In this document: in pieces, positions 21,785 through 34,448 of the stretch | How positions within the stretch are numbered: the stretch's first letter is position 1 | Layout: every line of letters starts with the position of its first letter | Assembly: GCA_023525715.1 (NCBI GenBank) | Contig: CM042010.1 | Location: 66,493,966-66,557,965, forward strand | Origin: Cichorium intybus | Lineage: Eukaryota; Streptophyta; Magnoliopsida; Asterales; Asteraceae | Direction of reading: 5' to 3' | DNA length: 64,000 nucleotides | The notes under the pieces: model-generated | Databases searched by the model: none | The model's input: the letters and a program-made list of their open reading frames with translations, nothing else | Told to the model about the DNA's origin: nothing | Program-made: the position numbers and the translations under genes

Positions 21785-22980
21785 ATGGCATTCAGGGAGG
21801 ATCACCTATTTCTCCGATTTCCACAGATGTTGGACGATACTCCACGATACGAGGCTCGACTCGAGGAGCTTAGTTCCCGATCGGTCCTTGCTGCCATTCA
21901 GTTGGACCAAGTGATTCTAGACCAGGCAGGACTTTGGGCGGAGATTTTGCCATACCTACACCGTACCTGGACTGACAGGGAGCATACCTTTACTTGCAAG
22001 GGCTGGGACAGGCTCATGGCTACTGCTGAGGATGTAGTCTACAAAGAGCTCGTGCTCGAGTTCCTGTCGACTTGCCGATACACGTCGGCATGAGACGAGC
22101 CACGAGCCTAGATGGTCCTATTCAGGTTAGGGGGAGAGAGTCGGGAGTGCAACCTCCGCGAGTTTGGCAGACGCACTGGGATTTATACGGAGCAGGAGGT
22201 GAGGAGCCTTCATTTTGCACCTTTCCTCCGTGCTTGCATCAGGGGACAGCCTCAGAGGGAGGCTAACGCAGTTATTTGGGCAGCGATGTCCAATGTTATG
22301 TTCGAGGTCGGGTCGGCCAAGGAGAGCCAGCTCCGCGACCCACTCCACCGGTCGATGCACCGTATCGTATCCACTTCTGTCATGCAGAAAAGGGGATGTG
22401 AGAAGGTGTCTGGGAGGACATGAAATACATGTGGGTCCTCTCCGATGCCAGCAGGTTCCTCAACTTACCTTACGCACTGGCGGTTTCATTGACGACCCGG
22501 GCAGCGGGTGTGTCTGACAGCATCCCCATGACCAGCGGACACTTTATCACCCGCCTGGCCCGGTCTTATGGCATTTTGACGGCTGAGGCCATGGCGAGCA
22601 TGACAGCGACACCACCCTCCAGGACATCGATCCATTACCTGGAGAACATGATGCTTATTCAGCAGCCGCGTGTGGGTGTTATTTTGCGGATGCCGACGGA
22701 GGCGGCAAAGGGTCCCCATGTAGAGGAGGAGGATCCGGTGAGGCGACAGCGACAGAGAGTTGATCCACCAGCCCAGCCCAGCCACCACCACCGCAGTTAG
22801 CAGACGTGCTGACTGCCGTACGAGATTTAGGCGAGAGGATGACGGTGTTGGAGGAGCAGCAGGTGTGGATTGGGGAGGCACTAGTTGAGGTGCTTTCTTA
22901 GTCTGGACGACGCCCGCGGCCTTTCCCTGCCAGAGCCCACGACAATGAGGCTGGTCCATCTGGGACTTACCTTGATGATT
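21785..22980 (+). pseudogene. Gypsy element E: env-position ORF of Athila type, broken
   Basis: The ATG at 21785 opens MAFREDHLFLRFPQMLDDTP, continuing to 22093. After a shift the frame from 22112 reads VLFRLGGESRECNLREFGRR then TGIYTEQEVRSLHFAPFLRA. Another shift leads to the frame from 22420: MKYMWVLSDASRFLNLPYAL, SGHFITRLARSYGILTAEA, and a Pro/Gln-rich tail ending QPSHHHRS at 22800. The RLGG...LxEFG...GIYTEEE and GHFITRLARxYGIL patterns are those of Athila/Tat plant ORF proteins. Their function is unknown. Two or three frameshifts make this copy inactive. Confidence 0.75.
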
Positions 22981-23989
22981 AATGTATTTTTCTTTTGCTT
23001 TTGAAACATTGTACAAAACTTATTACTATCTTTTTTTTATCGTTTAGATGTTTGTTCTTTTTGCATTTTAATTTGTTTGTGAGTGTTGCATGTGAATACC
23101 AAATGGGAGTAAATGGAGGAGTTGTTTCAAGCAAGTGTGGGGTCATTGTGCCCCCTCCACTTGCCATTTCACCGGCGTGTGTACTGTTGCGCCATAACTC
23201 CTGAAAATCTGAATCGTGAGAAGTTCGTGCTTTTGTATCCTATAACAATCAAGTTCCATCAAGCAGTCTACCGTCTAAAGGGGTAACTCTTTCTCATTCT
23301 AAAATATTTTTTATGTACAACGGGGACGTTGTACGGTTTTAAGTGTAGGGTGTGGACGCTCGAAAGAGTGTTTTTGAAAATTATGCGGGAAATGACCAAT
23401 TTTCAAAATTGTTGGCAATTTTTCAAAAATTTTAAGAGATTGTAATTTTGAAACGAATAGCTTTTGAATGTTATAGCAGTGATATTTTTCAAGAGATACT
23501 ATTTAATTGTTATCATGCTATCTGTTTAGTCAAATAAGTTGAGTTTTAGGAGTTAGAAAAATTTTAGATTTGGAGTATTTTAGGATTGGAATTTATGAGG
23601 GAATTGTCAATCAGTGGCCTTTGTTGTTCGAGCCGGTAGGTCCGAAAAGGGTGGCCTCGAAAAAGGCACTTATGCACCTTACTACCTAAGATCGTCTGGT
23701 TTGGGATAGTATTTCTGAAAGCTCGTTACACTGACAACATCGAAAGTGATGGACATTTCTTTAACGGCCTTTAGAATCTGAATGAGTACGTACACTCTCT
23801 TGTGGACAGAAAATTTGTAATCAAGGGTTCTTTAGAAAGTCGTGAATTCCAAAGGATATTTTGGTTATGTTTGCAAAAACTATTTTCAATCTAACTCTGG
23901 AAACAATAAGCTTTGAAATTGAAACGTTCGAAATTGTTTGAGTCTTAGTTAAAATCTCTTAAAAACTCTCTTGCTTGGGGACAAGCAAG
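22981..23989 (+). other. Gypsy element E: 3' untranslated region
   Basis: No coding capacity. An early purine-rich word (AAGCAAGTGTGGGGTC, 23129) and a later one (CTTGCTTGGGGACAAGCAAGG, about 23971) resemble the paired tract sequences typical of Athila/Tat 3' regions. The rest is AT-rich. Confidence 0.6.
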
Positions 23990-24003
23990 GCACAGGTATG
24001 GGG
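23990..24003 (+). other. Polypurine tract of element E
   Basis: The run GCACAGGTATGGGG directly precedes the LTR start TGTTTGACAACGC. It is less pure than usual, so the exact tract is uncertain. Confidence 0.6.
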
Positions 24004-25008
24004 TGTTTGACAACGCCTACTAATATCAAGTATTTTAGTCGTTGTTAGGCCCTATTCTTGGTAAATTTATATCATAGTATATTGGTATTTCTCACTTTTT
24101 GTGCTATTGCTTGGATGCAAGAAAATGTTAAAAACAAGGACTAAATGCAGCCAAAATGGAAGAAGTTTGAGTCAATCACCAAATCAGTCGAATGAACACG
24201 CGCGTCGTGGGAATAGAGGCATGCATGTCGCGCCACGTCAGAGATGAGGCGGTGGAGAGAAATTTAAAAAGCGAAAAAACGGGGATAAGGCTATACGCGC
24301 GTCGCGGCTTTAGGCTTTGCGCGCCGCGGATCGACAGATTTTACAAGTATAAATAGAGGTCTTTAAGTCGAAAAAAGGAGGCGAAGATCGAACCCTAAGG
24401 TGGACTTAAGGCTTCTTTGACTCAAGTTTCGGAATTTCAGCAACCATTCTTGGTATTTTTTATGTTTTCACTTTCAGTTTAATGTCCTTTAGTTTAAATT
24501 AGCTTCTAGCCTAGTGTTTCTAGATTGTTCAGACCAGTAGCTTTAGTCTAGGGTTGTTTATTTTCGGAATCCAGTACATTGGATCTTCTGTTTTTGGTTT
24601 TAATACAAGTAATCATTCAGTTTATGGTTTTATTGCACTTTTTAGCTTTTTTAGATGTTTGTTTGTTTGGTTTGATTGGATTGCTTATTTGCTTCTAGAT
24701 TCTGAATTTGGTTTCTGATTTCAGTAAGTAATCATAGTCTAGGATTGGATTTGATTTAGTTTAGCTTATGTTTGAATTGGACTTTGGAACTTGTTTTGGA
24801 ATTGTGTTTGTGTGTGACTTTTGGAAAGTAGAACTAGTCTATCTGACTGTAGCGTGACACTGCAGTTGGTAAGCTATCATCCTATCTTGACCACCAAACT
24901 CCCGTGGATCGACCCTTGCTACCGCTATACTAGTGTGTGTGAGATTTATTTTTTTATTTTTGACCGCATAACGACCCCTCCGCATAACGACCCCTGCGTT
25001 GTCACACA
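24004..25008 (+). repeat. 3' LTR of gypsy element E (1,005 bp)
   Basis: The ends form a 13-bp imperfect inverted repeat: TGTTTGACAACGC at 24004 and GCGTTGTCACACA ending at 25008. A strong TATA box (TATAAATA) is at 24348-24355. CpG-rich paired blocks lie just upstream at 24197-24236 and 24294-24330. The end contains CCGTGGATCGACCCTTG (24902), a typical Athila/Tat LTR feature. No partner LTR lies in the window. Confidence 0.8.
24197..24355 (+). promoter_or_regulatory. CpG cassettes and TATA box in the element E LTR
   Basis: Half-blocks ACGCGCGTCGTGG (24198) and TGTCGCGCCACG (24226), then TACGCGCGTCGCGG (24294-24307), spacer CTTTAGGCTTT, and GCGCGCCGCGG (24319-24329). The TATA box follows 18 bp downstream. 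The second cassette is almost the same as in the unrelated copia LTR at 34797 (see findings). Confidence 0.6.
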
Positions 25009-25050
25009 ACCAAAAATCACACTTAGATGGCTTGGCATACAAACTTTGGT

Positions 25051-25480
25051 GAAAGGAATGTTCACCTTGTTGAAGTGGCAACATTACCCGATCATTAAAC
25101 GTAACTCAGAGATCTCATGTAGACACAAATATTAGTTTATTTTAGAATAAATGTAAACTTGTTGATGTAAAAGATCCATATTTTAGCTTTTCTATTTGGT
25201 GATCATTGTATTATAATTCTATTTTGGAATTAAGGTAATATCGTTGATATAAAAGAACTATATTTCATTATGGTTCCCAATTGGAGAAAGGAATGTTCGC
25301 CTTATTGAAGTAGCGACATTTACCCGATCATTTCAACGTAACTTAGAGATCTCATATAGACACAAATATTAGTTTATTTTAGAATAAAAATAAAGTTGTT
25401 GATATAAAAGAACCATATTTTAACTTTTCTATCTGCCCATAATAGTACTATAATTCTATTTTCTCACGAATTATAATAAT
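25051..25480. repeat. Tandem duplication of a 235-bp unit
   Basis: The unit starting GAAAGGAATGTTCACCTTG (25051) is repeated from 25286 (GAAAGGAATGTTCGCCTTA) with scattered changes; both copies contain GACACAAATATTAGTTTATT. A third, shorter copy starts at 25963. The repeat begins 43 bp after the end of the element E LTR. No function is visible. Confidence 0.8.
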
Positions 25481-25590
25481 ACATCTCTATTTTGTTACCC
25501 AAAATACCAACACACTTGGTTATTTAATGATAAAGAAATTTTGATCTGGTTGGCATCATTGTTTTGTTATTTTTCAAAATATGTCCTTTA

Positions 25591-25789
25591 GGCGGGGGGA
25601 GTGGTCGGCGAGCCATCCCCTCGCTAAACCAGCCACGTTGGTTTGGTTTGGCGAGTTCGTCGAAATATTGGCGAGGAATCCATTGGCGAAGGCGAGGGTG
25701 GCGGTGTGGTTTGGCGAGGTCGGCGAGGCTTCAGCGAGAGTTTTTGGCGAGAGTTTGGCGAGGGTTTGGCGAGGCCACTCCCTCCAGCC
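25591..25789. mobile_element. 199-bp Harbinger/Tourist-like MITE
   Basis: Terminal inverted repeats: GGCGGGGGGAGTGG on the left and GGCTGGAGGGAGTGG on the reverse strand of the right end. It is flanked by TTA (25588-25590 and 25790-25792), the target used by PIF/Harbinger elements. The interior is very GC-rich for this region and repeats GGCGAG about fifteen times. No transposase is present. The two overlapping reading frames here are by-products. Confidence 0.82.
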
Positions 25790-25792
25790 TTA

Positions 25793-26427
25793 CATGTATA
25801 ATAGTTCGTTCCATTGATATATAATAAGTATATAACCGTTCACACACAACATTAAAAGAGGAAACACATGTTCATTAAAACTTTTGTAATCGGAAGATTT
25901 TGAAATCTATAGTCGAGTTATTCTCCTCGTCATACCTAAAAGACTAAAACAACCCAATTAGAGAAAGGAATGTTCGCTTGCTGAAGTGACGACATTTACT
26001 CGATCGTTTGAACGTAGCATTATAAAATTATTCGCGCACTTGTAACAAAAGGCTTTCAATTGTAGATTTTTCATCTATTTAATTACAACATATTTTTACA
26101 AATATCGTATATATCACCCAATTAATATGTCAATAACATGATATGAAAAAAAAGAGGATGTCGTGAAATGGACGTCCCCTCACCTTTCCCTTTCTCAGTC
26201 TCCATGCGTTGTTCCCTCTGAAAAGCCTGCAAATTTCTTTTTCGGATTTTTTGTTTCATTGCCATATCCATTTTTATGTACTCCCCTCACCTCTTCAATA
26301 TTTTATTATTATTATAGATTTCCAAAAATAATTACATACTTTTCACATTCTCCATGTCGAATATCCTTTTAACCGGTTGATTGACATAATTTTTTTAATA
26401 ATCAGGGTTTGATATGATTTATAAAAA
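25793..26427. other. AT-rich intergenic sequence
   Basis: Contains only the third copy of the 235-bp repeat (25963-26020). The small frame at 26163-26372 has no recognisable motif. Nothing else is seen. Confidence 0.6.
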
Positions 26428-26597
26428 GAGAAATTGTATTTATTCCTACCTTTTGTTCTTACTATTGTTTCTACCTATATAGAATTATGACAAGTGTCAT
26501 GTTTAATAAAATAAATAATATTTTAATACACATGTCATAATTTAACATTGGTAGGAACAAGAGTAGGAACAAAAAGTAGGAATAAATACAATTTCTC
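26428..26597. mobile_element. 170-bp Mutator-type MITE
   Basis: Long inverted repeats of about 48 bp: GAGAAATTGTATTTATTCCT begins the left end and, with few mismatches, the reverse strand of the right end. A 9-bp duplication TTATAAAAA flanks it (26419-26427, 26598-26606). GAGAAATTG-type ends with a 9-bp duplication are the hallmark of Mutator-like elements. Confidence 0.9.
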
Positions 26598-26629
26598 TTA
26601 TAAAAAAATCTAGTCATTTAAATCATGGA

Positions 26630-27145
26630 TAATTAGGAAAAAAGCCCTATGTTTTATCAAAAATTCGATTTAATACCAAATTTTAAAATATTCGAAAAAA
26701 AATTTATTTTTTGGTAAATAGTTTCATCGAAACCATTGTTATCAGTTCTTCAGGTCGTAATGGTCGGACTAAATTTTTATTTTTCAAAAATTGGTGGTTT
26801 ATTAGAACAACGAAAAATTGATGGTTTAACTAGAAAAAAATAATAAAATATAGTGTTTTTTTCGTAATTATATAAGTTAAAGTGTAATTATTATCTAGGA
26901 CTAACACGAAAAAATACTATATTTTGCCAAAAATTCGGTCAACCAGCAATTCTTAAGATTTAGAAAAAAACCACCGTTCTTTGTTAAAAAGTTTAACAAG
27001 TCATTGTTACCGGCTTCTTTAAGTCATGATGGTTGGGTTAGAATTTTTTTTAAAAATTATTAAATTTATTTGAACAAATGAAAAATTAACGATTAAACCA
27101 AAAAAAATAATAAAACATAATCCTTTTTTTTGTAATTTACCCTTT
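26630..27145. repeat. Two degenerate direct copies of a 260-280-bp repeat
   Basis: Copy 1 (about 26636-26880) and copy 2 (about 26915-27145) share AAAAAATACTATATTTT-like starts, CAAAAATTCG, the GTTATCAG/GTTACCGG and CTTCAGGTCGTAATGGTCGG / CTTTAAGTCATGATGGTTGG blocks, and an (A)nTAATAAAACATA end. The sequence is non-coding. Confidence 0.7.
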
Positions 27146-29708
27146 AAATAATCTAATAATTTTAACATTCATTCTTATTCTATACTAACAAAATTAAGCC
27201 ACTCGAATTTGGTTGAATATTGTGTCTATTATATAGAAACATAATTTAATAAAAGTGATACTAGACTAAATGTGTTTATTTTCGTCCCGACCTGACATGT
27301 TATACAGAAGATATTGATCGTAACTATTTAACTTTATTTTGATCATTACCTCTATTTGTCTGATATGATCTGTTGATTTTAGAAAGAATTATTGAAACGA
27401 TGTGAGAGGTTGGAAAAGGTTAATGATGATGTCTGGTAATATAAATAACATAAAATAATATCCTCGCCGCCTATTTTTCTGACCATCAAACATAATCATT
27501 TTTCTTTTCTTGTTATCTTTTTGCTTTGCCGCCGTATCATTCATCGTATTTTTAGTCATCATTTTTAAAACAAAGAAGTGAATCATAAACAATAAAATAA
27601 ATAAATAAATAAAAATACTGTTTTCTGTTTTATAAAAAAGTTTAAATTCAAAATATTTATTTATAGTTTTATCTATAATTCTATGATTGAATAGCAATTT
27701 TCTATATTAGATATTGCCTTGTTGAGAATTGTTTTTTTATTATTTCGATATTAAAGTTTGTTTATTTGATTACGAATTCTCACAATAAATCTGAAAACGT
27801 TGAGTTAAAAATAAAATAACTATTTTTCTTGAAGTAATATTTGACACTAAATAAACTTATATACATTCATTTTATGTCAAATTTGTCTTCTCGATTCATA
27901 ATCTGTTGTAAGTTAACCTTAAAACTAATTCTAAAATGGCTGGCTGTAAGTAACAATATGATTCACTAATTTAGTCATTATACTCTAAACTTTACTATCA
28001 AATAACTATATAACTCTATACTCATTATTCTAAACTACTTTGTTTTCATCGATTCTTAATGGTAAGTTATAAACATATATTATAAAAAAAAAAGGTGAGC
28101 GTGTGAAAAAGTCAGAAAGTCAACGAGTGAACAGAGGTATATAGCCCGCAAGTATGGAGAGAGCACGAGTGGCCGACAACTGTAGACATAATCGTAGGTA
28201 TCTATCTTCCAGTACATCGTAGTCAATAAAACTATGGTATGTAGTGTGGACGGTCATGATTGTCCCTATTCATATGAAACAAGATACAAACCACACGTGG
28301 CACATGATTAAAGCCAGAATGTTTACTTGCAGATAACAAACGACACTAGATCTACATGAAAACGACCTCTCCTCTTCTTTTATCTTTTAACATTTCACCC
28401 CTCTTGATTTCCATAATTTGTAGTTTACACCCCTCTGTTCTTATTCGAAATCAATTTATCCAAATCTCAATCACTACACACATTTATCCCTAAATCCAAC
28501 AATTGAGATCGCTATCTTATTTTTCAAGTTTAATTCATTCTTAGATTGGTTAAGTTACATGTAAATTAGATATAGTATGGTTAAAGTTTAAAACTCTTAT
28601 TGTAGGTTGGAATGTTTTTGTTTTAATAACATATAGATTTTTTTTTTTGGTTTTAACCACAAATAGTATGCTTTTTTTCGTTTGAAAAACCAATGGATGT
28701 GCTTTTTTGGTAAGGAATTTGCAACAAATAATTGGAATAATACTTTTTTATTGGAGCTGTTTTTGCTTTAAATCGGTAGCCTCTAACCAATACGTTCATC
28801 GATTTTAATATTAAAAAAATTAAAAATTAAAAGAAAAACAGCGACCCAGGCCGTTCAAGCGAGCCGCTCACCCCTCAAGGCCGTGCTTCATTCTTCTTTC
28901 CATTAATATTCTTTTTATTTCTTTTTTTCCTTTTCAGTAAAAAAATAAATATAATCTTTATTGAAAAAATAAAAAACCTCCTGAAATATTTAATTTTTTT
29001 TCTCTACAAAATGATACTAGTATTGATAAACTTTTGTGATATTTTTTTAAATAAAATATAAGATTGGGTTGGGTTGCTAATGGGTGCGAAAAATGGAATT
29101 AGGTTGGTTTGTGTAGGTAGAAGAGTAAAAATAGTATTTTAATAAAAAATTGGGTTGGGTTGGATTGTGAATGGGGATAGTCTAAAATTTCAAGCCATTA
29201 AATCCTAAAAACAAATTATTCATATTGTTAAACGGAATAATTTTCATATTACAAGGTTTTGGTAGAAATTAATTAAAGTTTTATTTAGTGATTCTTTTAT
29301 AAACAAATAAATAGAAGTCTTAGCAATAAAACACAAAAAAAAAAAAAAAAAAAAAAGTTTCCTTTTAAAAATAAAACACAATTTTAAAATAAAGCTAAAA
29401 GATTTATGCTAGGGTTATTAAACTTTTAATCATTCAACTATGTAAATATCAAGTTTTATTAATGAACTTGTCTTTTATTCATTTAGTGATACTTTACTTT
29501 CAGCTTTAATATCGCAATATAACGTCCATTTAGGGTACGATGGTTTCAACCTCGCAATGATGAATTGAATGGTTTGAATTGGTTTCAACATTTTGATGGT
29601 TAAAAACACATAATATTTGATTCGTTTGGATCAAACGTCATGAATACTAAACTATTTAGAGATGAATTTTGAGTGGGTTTATTCAAAGATTACCAAAAGA
29701 CCTCTTAA
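27146..29708. other. AT-rich non-coding stretch
   Basis: I see no gene, RNA gene or clear element. There is a 21-base A run (29336-29356), a repeated TTGGGTTGGGTTG word (29066 and 29152) and an ACGTG-type G-box word (CACACGTGGC, 28292). The frame at 27389-27697 on the minus strand is low-complexity and has no family motif. Confidence 0.6.
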
Positions 29709-29840
29709 CCAAAGGGCTTCTGGTCCAGCATTATCAGGTGTTGTCCTTCTTTCTTAAGGTTGAGGATTCAAGCCTCGTTAGAAACATAGGTGAAATTTTA
29801 GGAGTAGGTTAGATAGTTTAGATTCGCCGTTAAAAAAAAA
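29709..29840 (+). mobile_element. tRNA-derived SINE (132 bp)
   Basis: An A-box-like TGGTCCAGCATTATCAGG (29721-29738) and a B-box-like GAGGATTCAAGCCTC (29762-29776) stand at tRNA-like spacing. The element ends in GCCGTT plus nine A residues. A 7-bp direct repeat CTCTTAA flanks it (29702-29708, 29841-29847), as expected of LINE-driven insertion. The head CCAAAGGGCTTCTGGTCCAG is typical of plant SINEs. Confidence 0.85.
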
Positions 29841-29847
29841 CTCTTAA

Positions 29848-30015
29848 GACTTTGTCAGAGTGGTTTTATAATATAATATCGACTAATAAATACATGTTAA
29901 TTTTGTTTACTAACTTTTTTAAATATTGGCCATTATACTCTAGTTTTCAATTTTGTTGTTTAGACCATCCATAATATTCTCCGCCAAACTCTATGATGCC
30001 GACATACTTGTGAAC
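29848..30015. other. Short unassigned spacer
   Basis: No recognisable features. Confidence 0.5.
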
Positions 30016-30305
30016 TAGAGATGCACAAACACCGGTTTTTTAAGAAACGGTTCGGTTTATTTTAGGATTTTTTATAATCGGTTTCGTTAAAACCCAACCA
30101 GTTTTAAGTTTTTTTTTTTAAATAAAATTGAGTAAAAAACTGATTTTTTCCGTTTTTAACCGGTTCGGTTCGATTATTTGGAAAAATAAACTAGAGTTAA
30201 AAACTGGTTCGGTTTATGATTTAAACCTCTTAAAAAACCGCCTATTAAAAACCGGTTTGGGTTTTTCTTTTCCTTAAAAAAACCCAATTGATTTTGTGCA
30301 ACTCT
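30016..30305. mobile_element. Candidate hAT-type MITE rich in AACCGGTTCGGTT words
   Basis: The ends are inverted: AGAGATGCACAAA on the left and AGAGTTGCACAAA on the reverse strand of the right end (30293-30305). The interior repeats ACCGGTT, CGGTTCGGTT and AAAAACCGG in both orientations. Ends like TAGAGATGCA are seen in hAT relatives. I could not find an 8-bp duplication, so the class is tentative. Confidence 0.5.
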
Positions 30306-31355
30306 TGGGCCAAAGAAGAAACTTGAATATGGGAACATAATGTCAAATATTTGTTAAAGATAATTGGGCCAAAGAAGAAACTAGAATAGGGGAGTATAAG
30401 CCCAAAAGGTCACTATATATTTAGACCAAACCCAACAAATGACTTATCCAAATATTTATAGTTTGTGAATCAAAGCTGTTGCCATTTTTGGGACGAATTT
30501 TTGAGCTATTATAAAGTAAAAAGGGTAAAACAAAGAAAGAAAATAAGAGCAAAGTCAAAAAGGAAAGCGTGACATGTTTTTTTATTCTCTGTCTCCTTTT
30601 GTTACGTTTGTACTTGACTACTTGTTATAACGATTTCATTTTAGTTTTTGTTTTCTTTTTAGACAATTATATTTCTAAATCTAATTTCATGTCTCCATAA
30701 ATTTGGATGGCAAACATCTTACAACGAAACGAGATCGAAGATGTGCCGTTCTAGGTTTTCTTATTTTTTGATTTGGAATACTTTCTATATTAGTTTAATA
30801 ATCTAATTTGTCTTGTATCCTTATTTTAATTTGGAAGAATAATTGTTTCTTTGTCGTTCTACTCTCTAAATGGGCCTTCTCACATTCAATTGAAATCATC
30901 AAAAGGTTTCAATTTTAAAGGCCTTCAACGTTTTTCTTCGCTAGTTGATTCTTCTTTTGTTTAGCGTGCATGTCTTAATTATGGGGTGTTTGCCTGTTTA
31001 GAATTGTTTATTTAAAATAATTTATACTTTTAAAAAATGATTATAAAAAAATTATTTAAATTAACTTATCCGATATCAAAACATATTAAACTTATAATTT
31101 TTTTTAGTGTATGAAAATTATGTTTGTACATGTATAACCACAAAGATAAACTTAATGAATTGATTTACACGAATGACAATCCGGTTTAGGTCAATTCAAT
31201 CAATTGTATTTTGTTTCTTTTGTTAGGAGTTTGCGTCTTTTACTTTGCTTTTCTCCAAGAAACTGTACTTTGTGATTTTTGGTTTTCATTTAAAATGGTA
31301 ACACTTTTGAACTTGGTGAATAATGTTTCTCTCGTTTTAAAGATATTTTTGAAAG

Positions 31356-31356
<1 letters not shown>
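30306..31356. other. AT-rich non-coding stretch with a short tandem duplication
   Basis: The word TGGGCCAAAGAAGAAACT appears at 30307 and again near 30366, a 59-bp shift. Otherwise nothing is recognised. Confidence 0.6.
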
Positions 31357-32860
<1,504 letters not shown>

Positions 32861-34130
32861 ATTTTTGTATGTGACAATCACTGAAATAAGATGAACTGTT
32901 ATTATCTAACAAATATTATCAGTTTATTTCAGATTGCATGAATTCGAGATCAAAAACAAGAATAAATCAAGACCCGAGAAACTTTGAGAAAACATCCAAA
33001 CCTGAGGAAGTAACGCTTCAAACCAAAGAGCAAAATACAAAATATCACACTGCTACAGCAATCACGACGCGACAGACCCTATGGTCGCGACGTGAAGAAG
33101 AGAAGCAAGGCAGAAGACCAAAATCCTACAGCGCTCGCGACGCGACGAAGGGGATGGTCGCGACGCGAAGACCTCCATCGCGAAGCCCCTCCAACGTGAC
33201 ACCACCAACTTTCTAATCGCGAGACTACCAACCCAACGCACTATCCTTCGCGACGCGACCAAAAGCAACGCGACCAAAAGGAATCGCGACGAAAAGCTCG
33301 ACATACCAGCGAAGACGCACTGACCCGACAAAAAGCGCACCGACCACCAGCCGAGCACCTTCGCGACGCAACGGACCATATGGTCGCGACGCGAACGCTG
33401 TTCTTCAGCAAGTATAAATTGAAGCTCACCTCTTGCCATTCTTTACAACACACAACACACAACACACATATCAACCAAGCTCCATACACTCTTACCCACG
33501 ACCAGAAACCTGAAGACTCTCAAATCTCTGCATTTGGCAACAAGAATCAAACCGCACAACCGCAAGAAACAAGATATCCTCCCGACACCAAAACTTCAAA
33601 CCTCTAAATAACCTCTACCCGACACCAAACTTCAAACCTCCAAACAACCTCTACCCGACACTAAATATCACCAAAACCTCATCCTACCGCAAAGAACAAG
33701 AATCGAAGCTTCAAAGAAAATCGCCATATTCATCTGCTATCGATAAGTTCTTTTGAAATTGTCTGTGTTATTATTGATTTATTCAAACTGTTATAAATCA
33801 ACTGTACCAAATATCCAAGACATAAAAAACGAACCGTGACAACGAAAACATATGTGGACTGTATTTAACCGAGACATTTAACTTCTAACTTCTAACCTTT
33901 TTATTTATTGTAAAAACACGTTATCGTTGATAATGGCGTTTATTACATCTAACCTCTAACTTCTAACATTTACTTTATTTACCGCTTTCTGTCTATTTAA
34001 ATACTGTCTAGTTTAAATTTACCGCTTTATTTTATTCCGCATATTATAGACAAAATACATATCTGTCACACAGTAACCGGCTTAAAAACCCTTACTCGTG
34101 GAGATCGATCTTCGTATTTTCAACATGGCT
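32861..34130 (+). repeat. Gypsy-type LTR-like sequence (probably solo or truncated)
   Basis: A promoter core TATAAATT (33413-33420) is preceded by repeated CpG-rich blocks (33062-33393) and followed by a C/A/T-rich leader (CAACACACAACACACAAC near 33450). The end (ACTCGTGGAGATCGATCTT, near 34094) resembles CCGTGGATCGACCC in the LTR of element E, so an Athila/Tat gypsy LTR is likely. The start is uncertain (32861-32935). No coding sequence is seen; the frames at 32938-33607 are chance. Confidence 0.5.
33062..33420 (+). promoter_or_regulatory. CpG cassettes and TATA box of the 33-kb LTR
   Basis: Three paired blocks: ACGACGCGACAG...ATGGTCGCGACGTGA (33063-33096), CTCGCGACGCGACG...ATGGTCGCGACGCGA (33133-33168) and TCGCGACGCAACG...ATGGTCGCGACGCGA (33361-33394). 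The TATA box follows 18 bp after the last pair. The spacer in each contains ATGG. Confidence 0.55.
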
Positions 34131-34448
34131 GTTTAATGTAAATGGACATTTGAAAACAATTAAAAAGTAACAGTAATAAAGTTACAGATACAATTGTGGT
34201 TGGCATTGTGACCAAAATTGGTGGTATAAACAAAAATATTGGTTGGTAGTATAGCCTACTATAGCATTTAGACACACAAACATTATTACATGTGGATATA
34301 GTTGTACTACAATCATATATACTTATTGAATCCATAGCCATTAGTGATCTGTCAAGACACACAATTTTGATGGACATGACTATTCCTTCTATATTGTCAC
34401 ATTGCTTATATATTTCCAAGTCGGTAAGTTTAATTATGATACACAAAT
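34131..34448. other. CACTA-like subterminal sequence interrupted by element F
   Basis: Contains ATTGTGACC, TTTAGACACACAAAC and AAGACACACAATTTTG words of the subterminal type. The last five bases CAAAT (34444-34448) are the target duplication of element F. The two short frames here are chance. Confidence 0.45.

Noticed and set aside
22486..23016. 176-codon minus-strand frame
   Set aside because: It lies antisense to the Athila-type ORF of element E in GC-rich sequence; its composition is that of a shadow frame.
28290..28500. Host gene promoter (G-box word CACGTGGC)
   Set aside because: No start codon context, coding exon or TATA arrangement follows within several kilobases, so one word is not enough.
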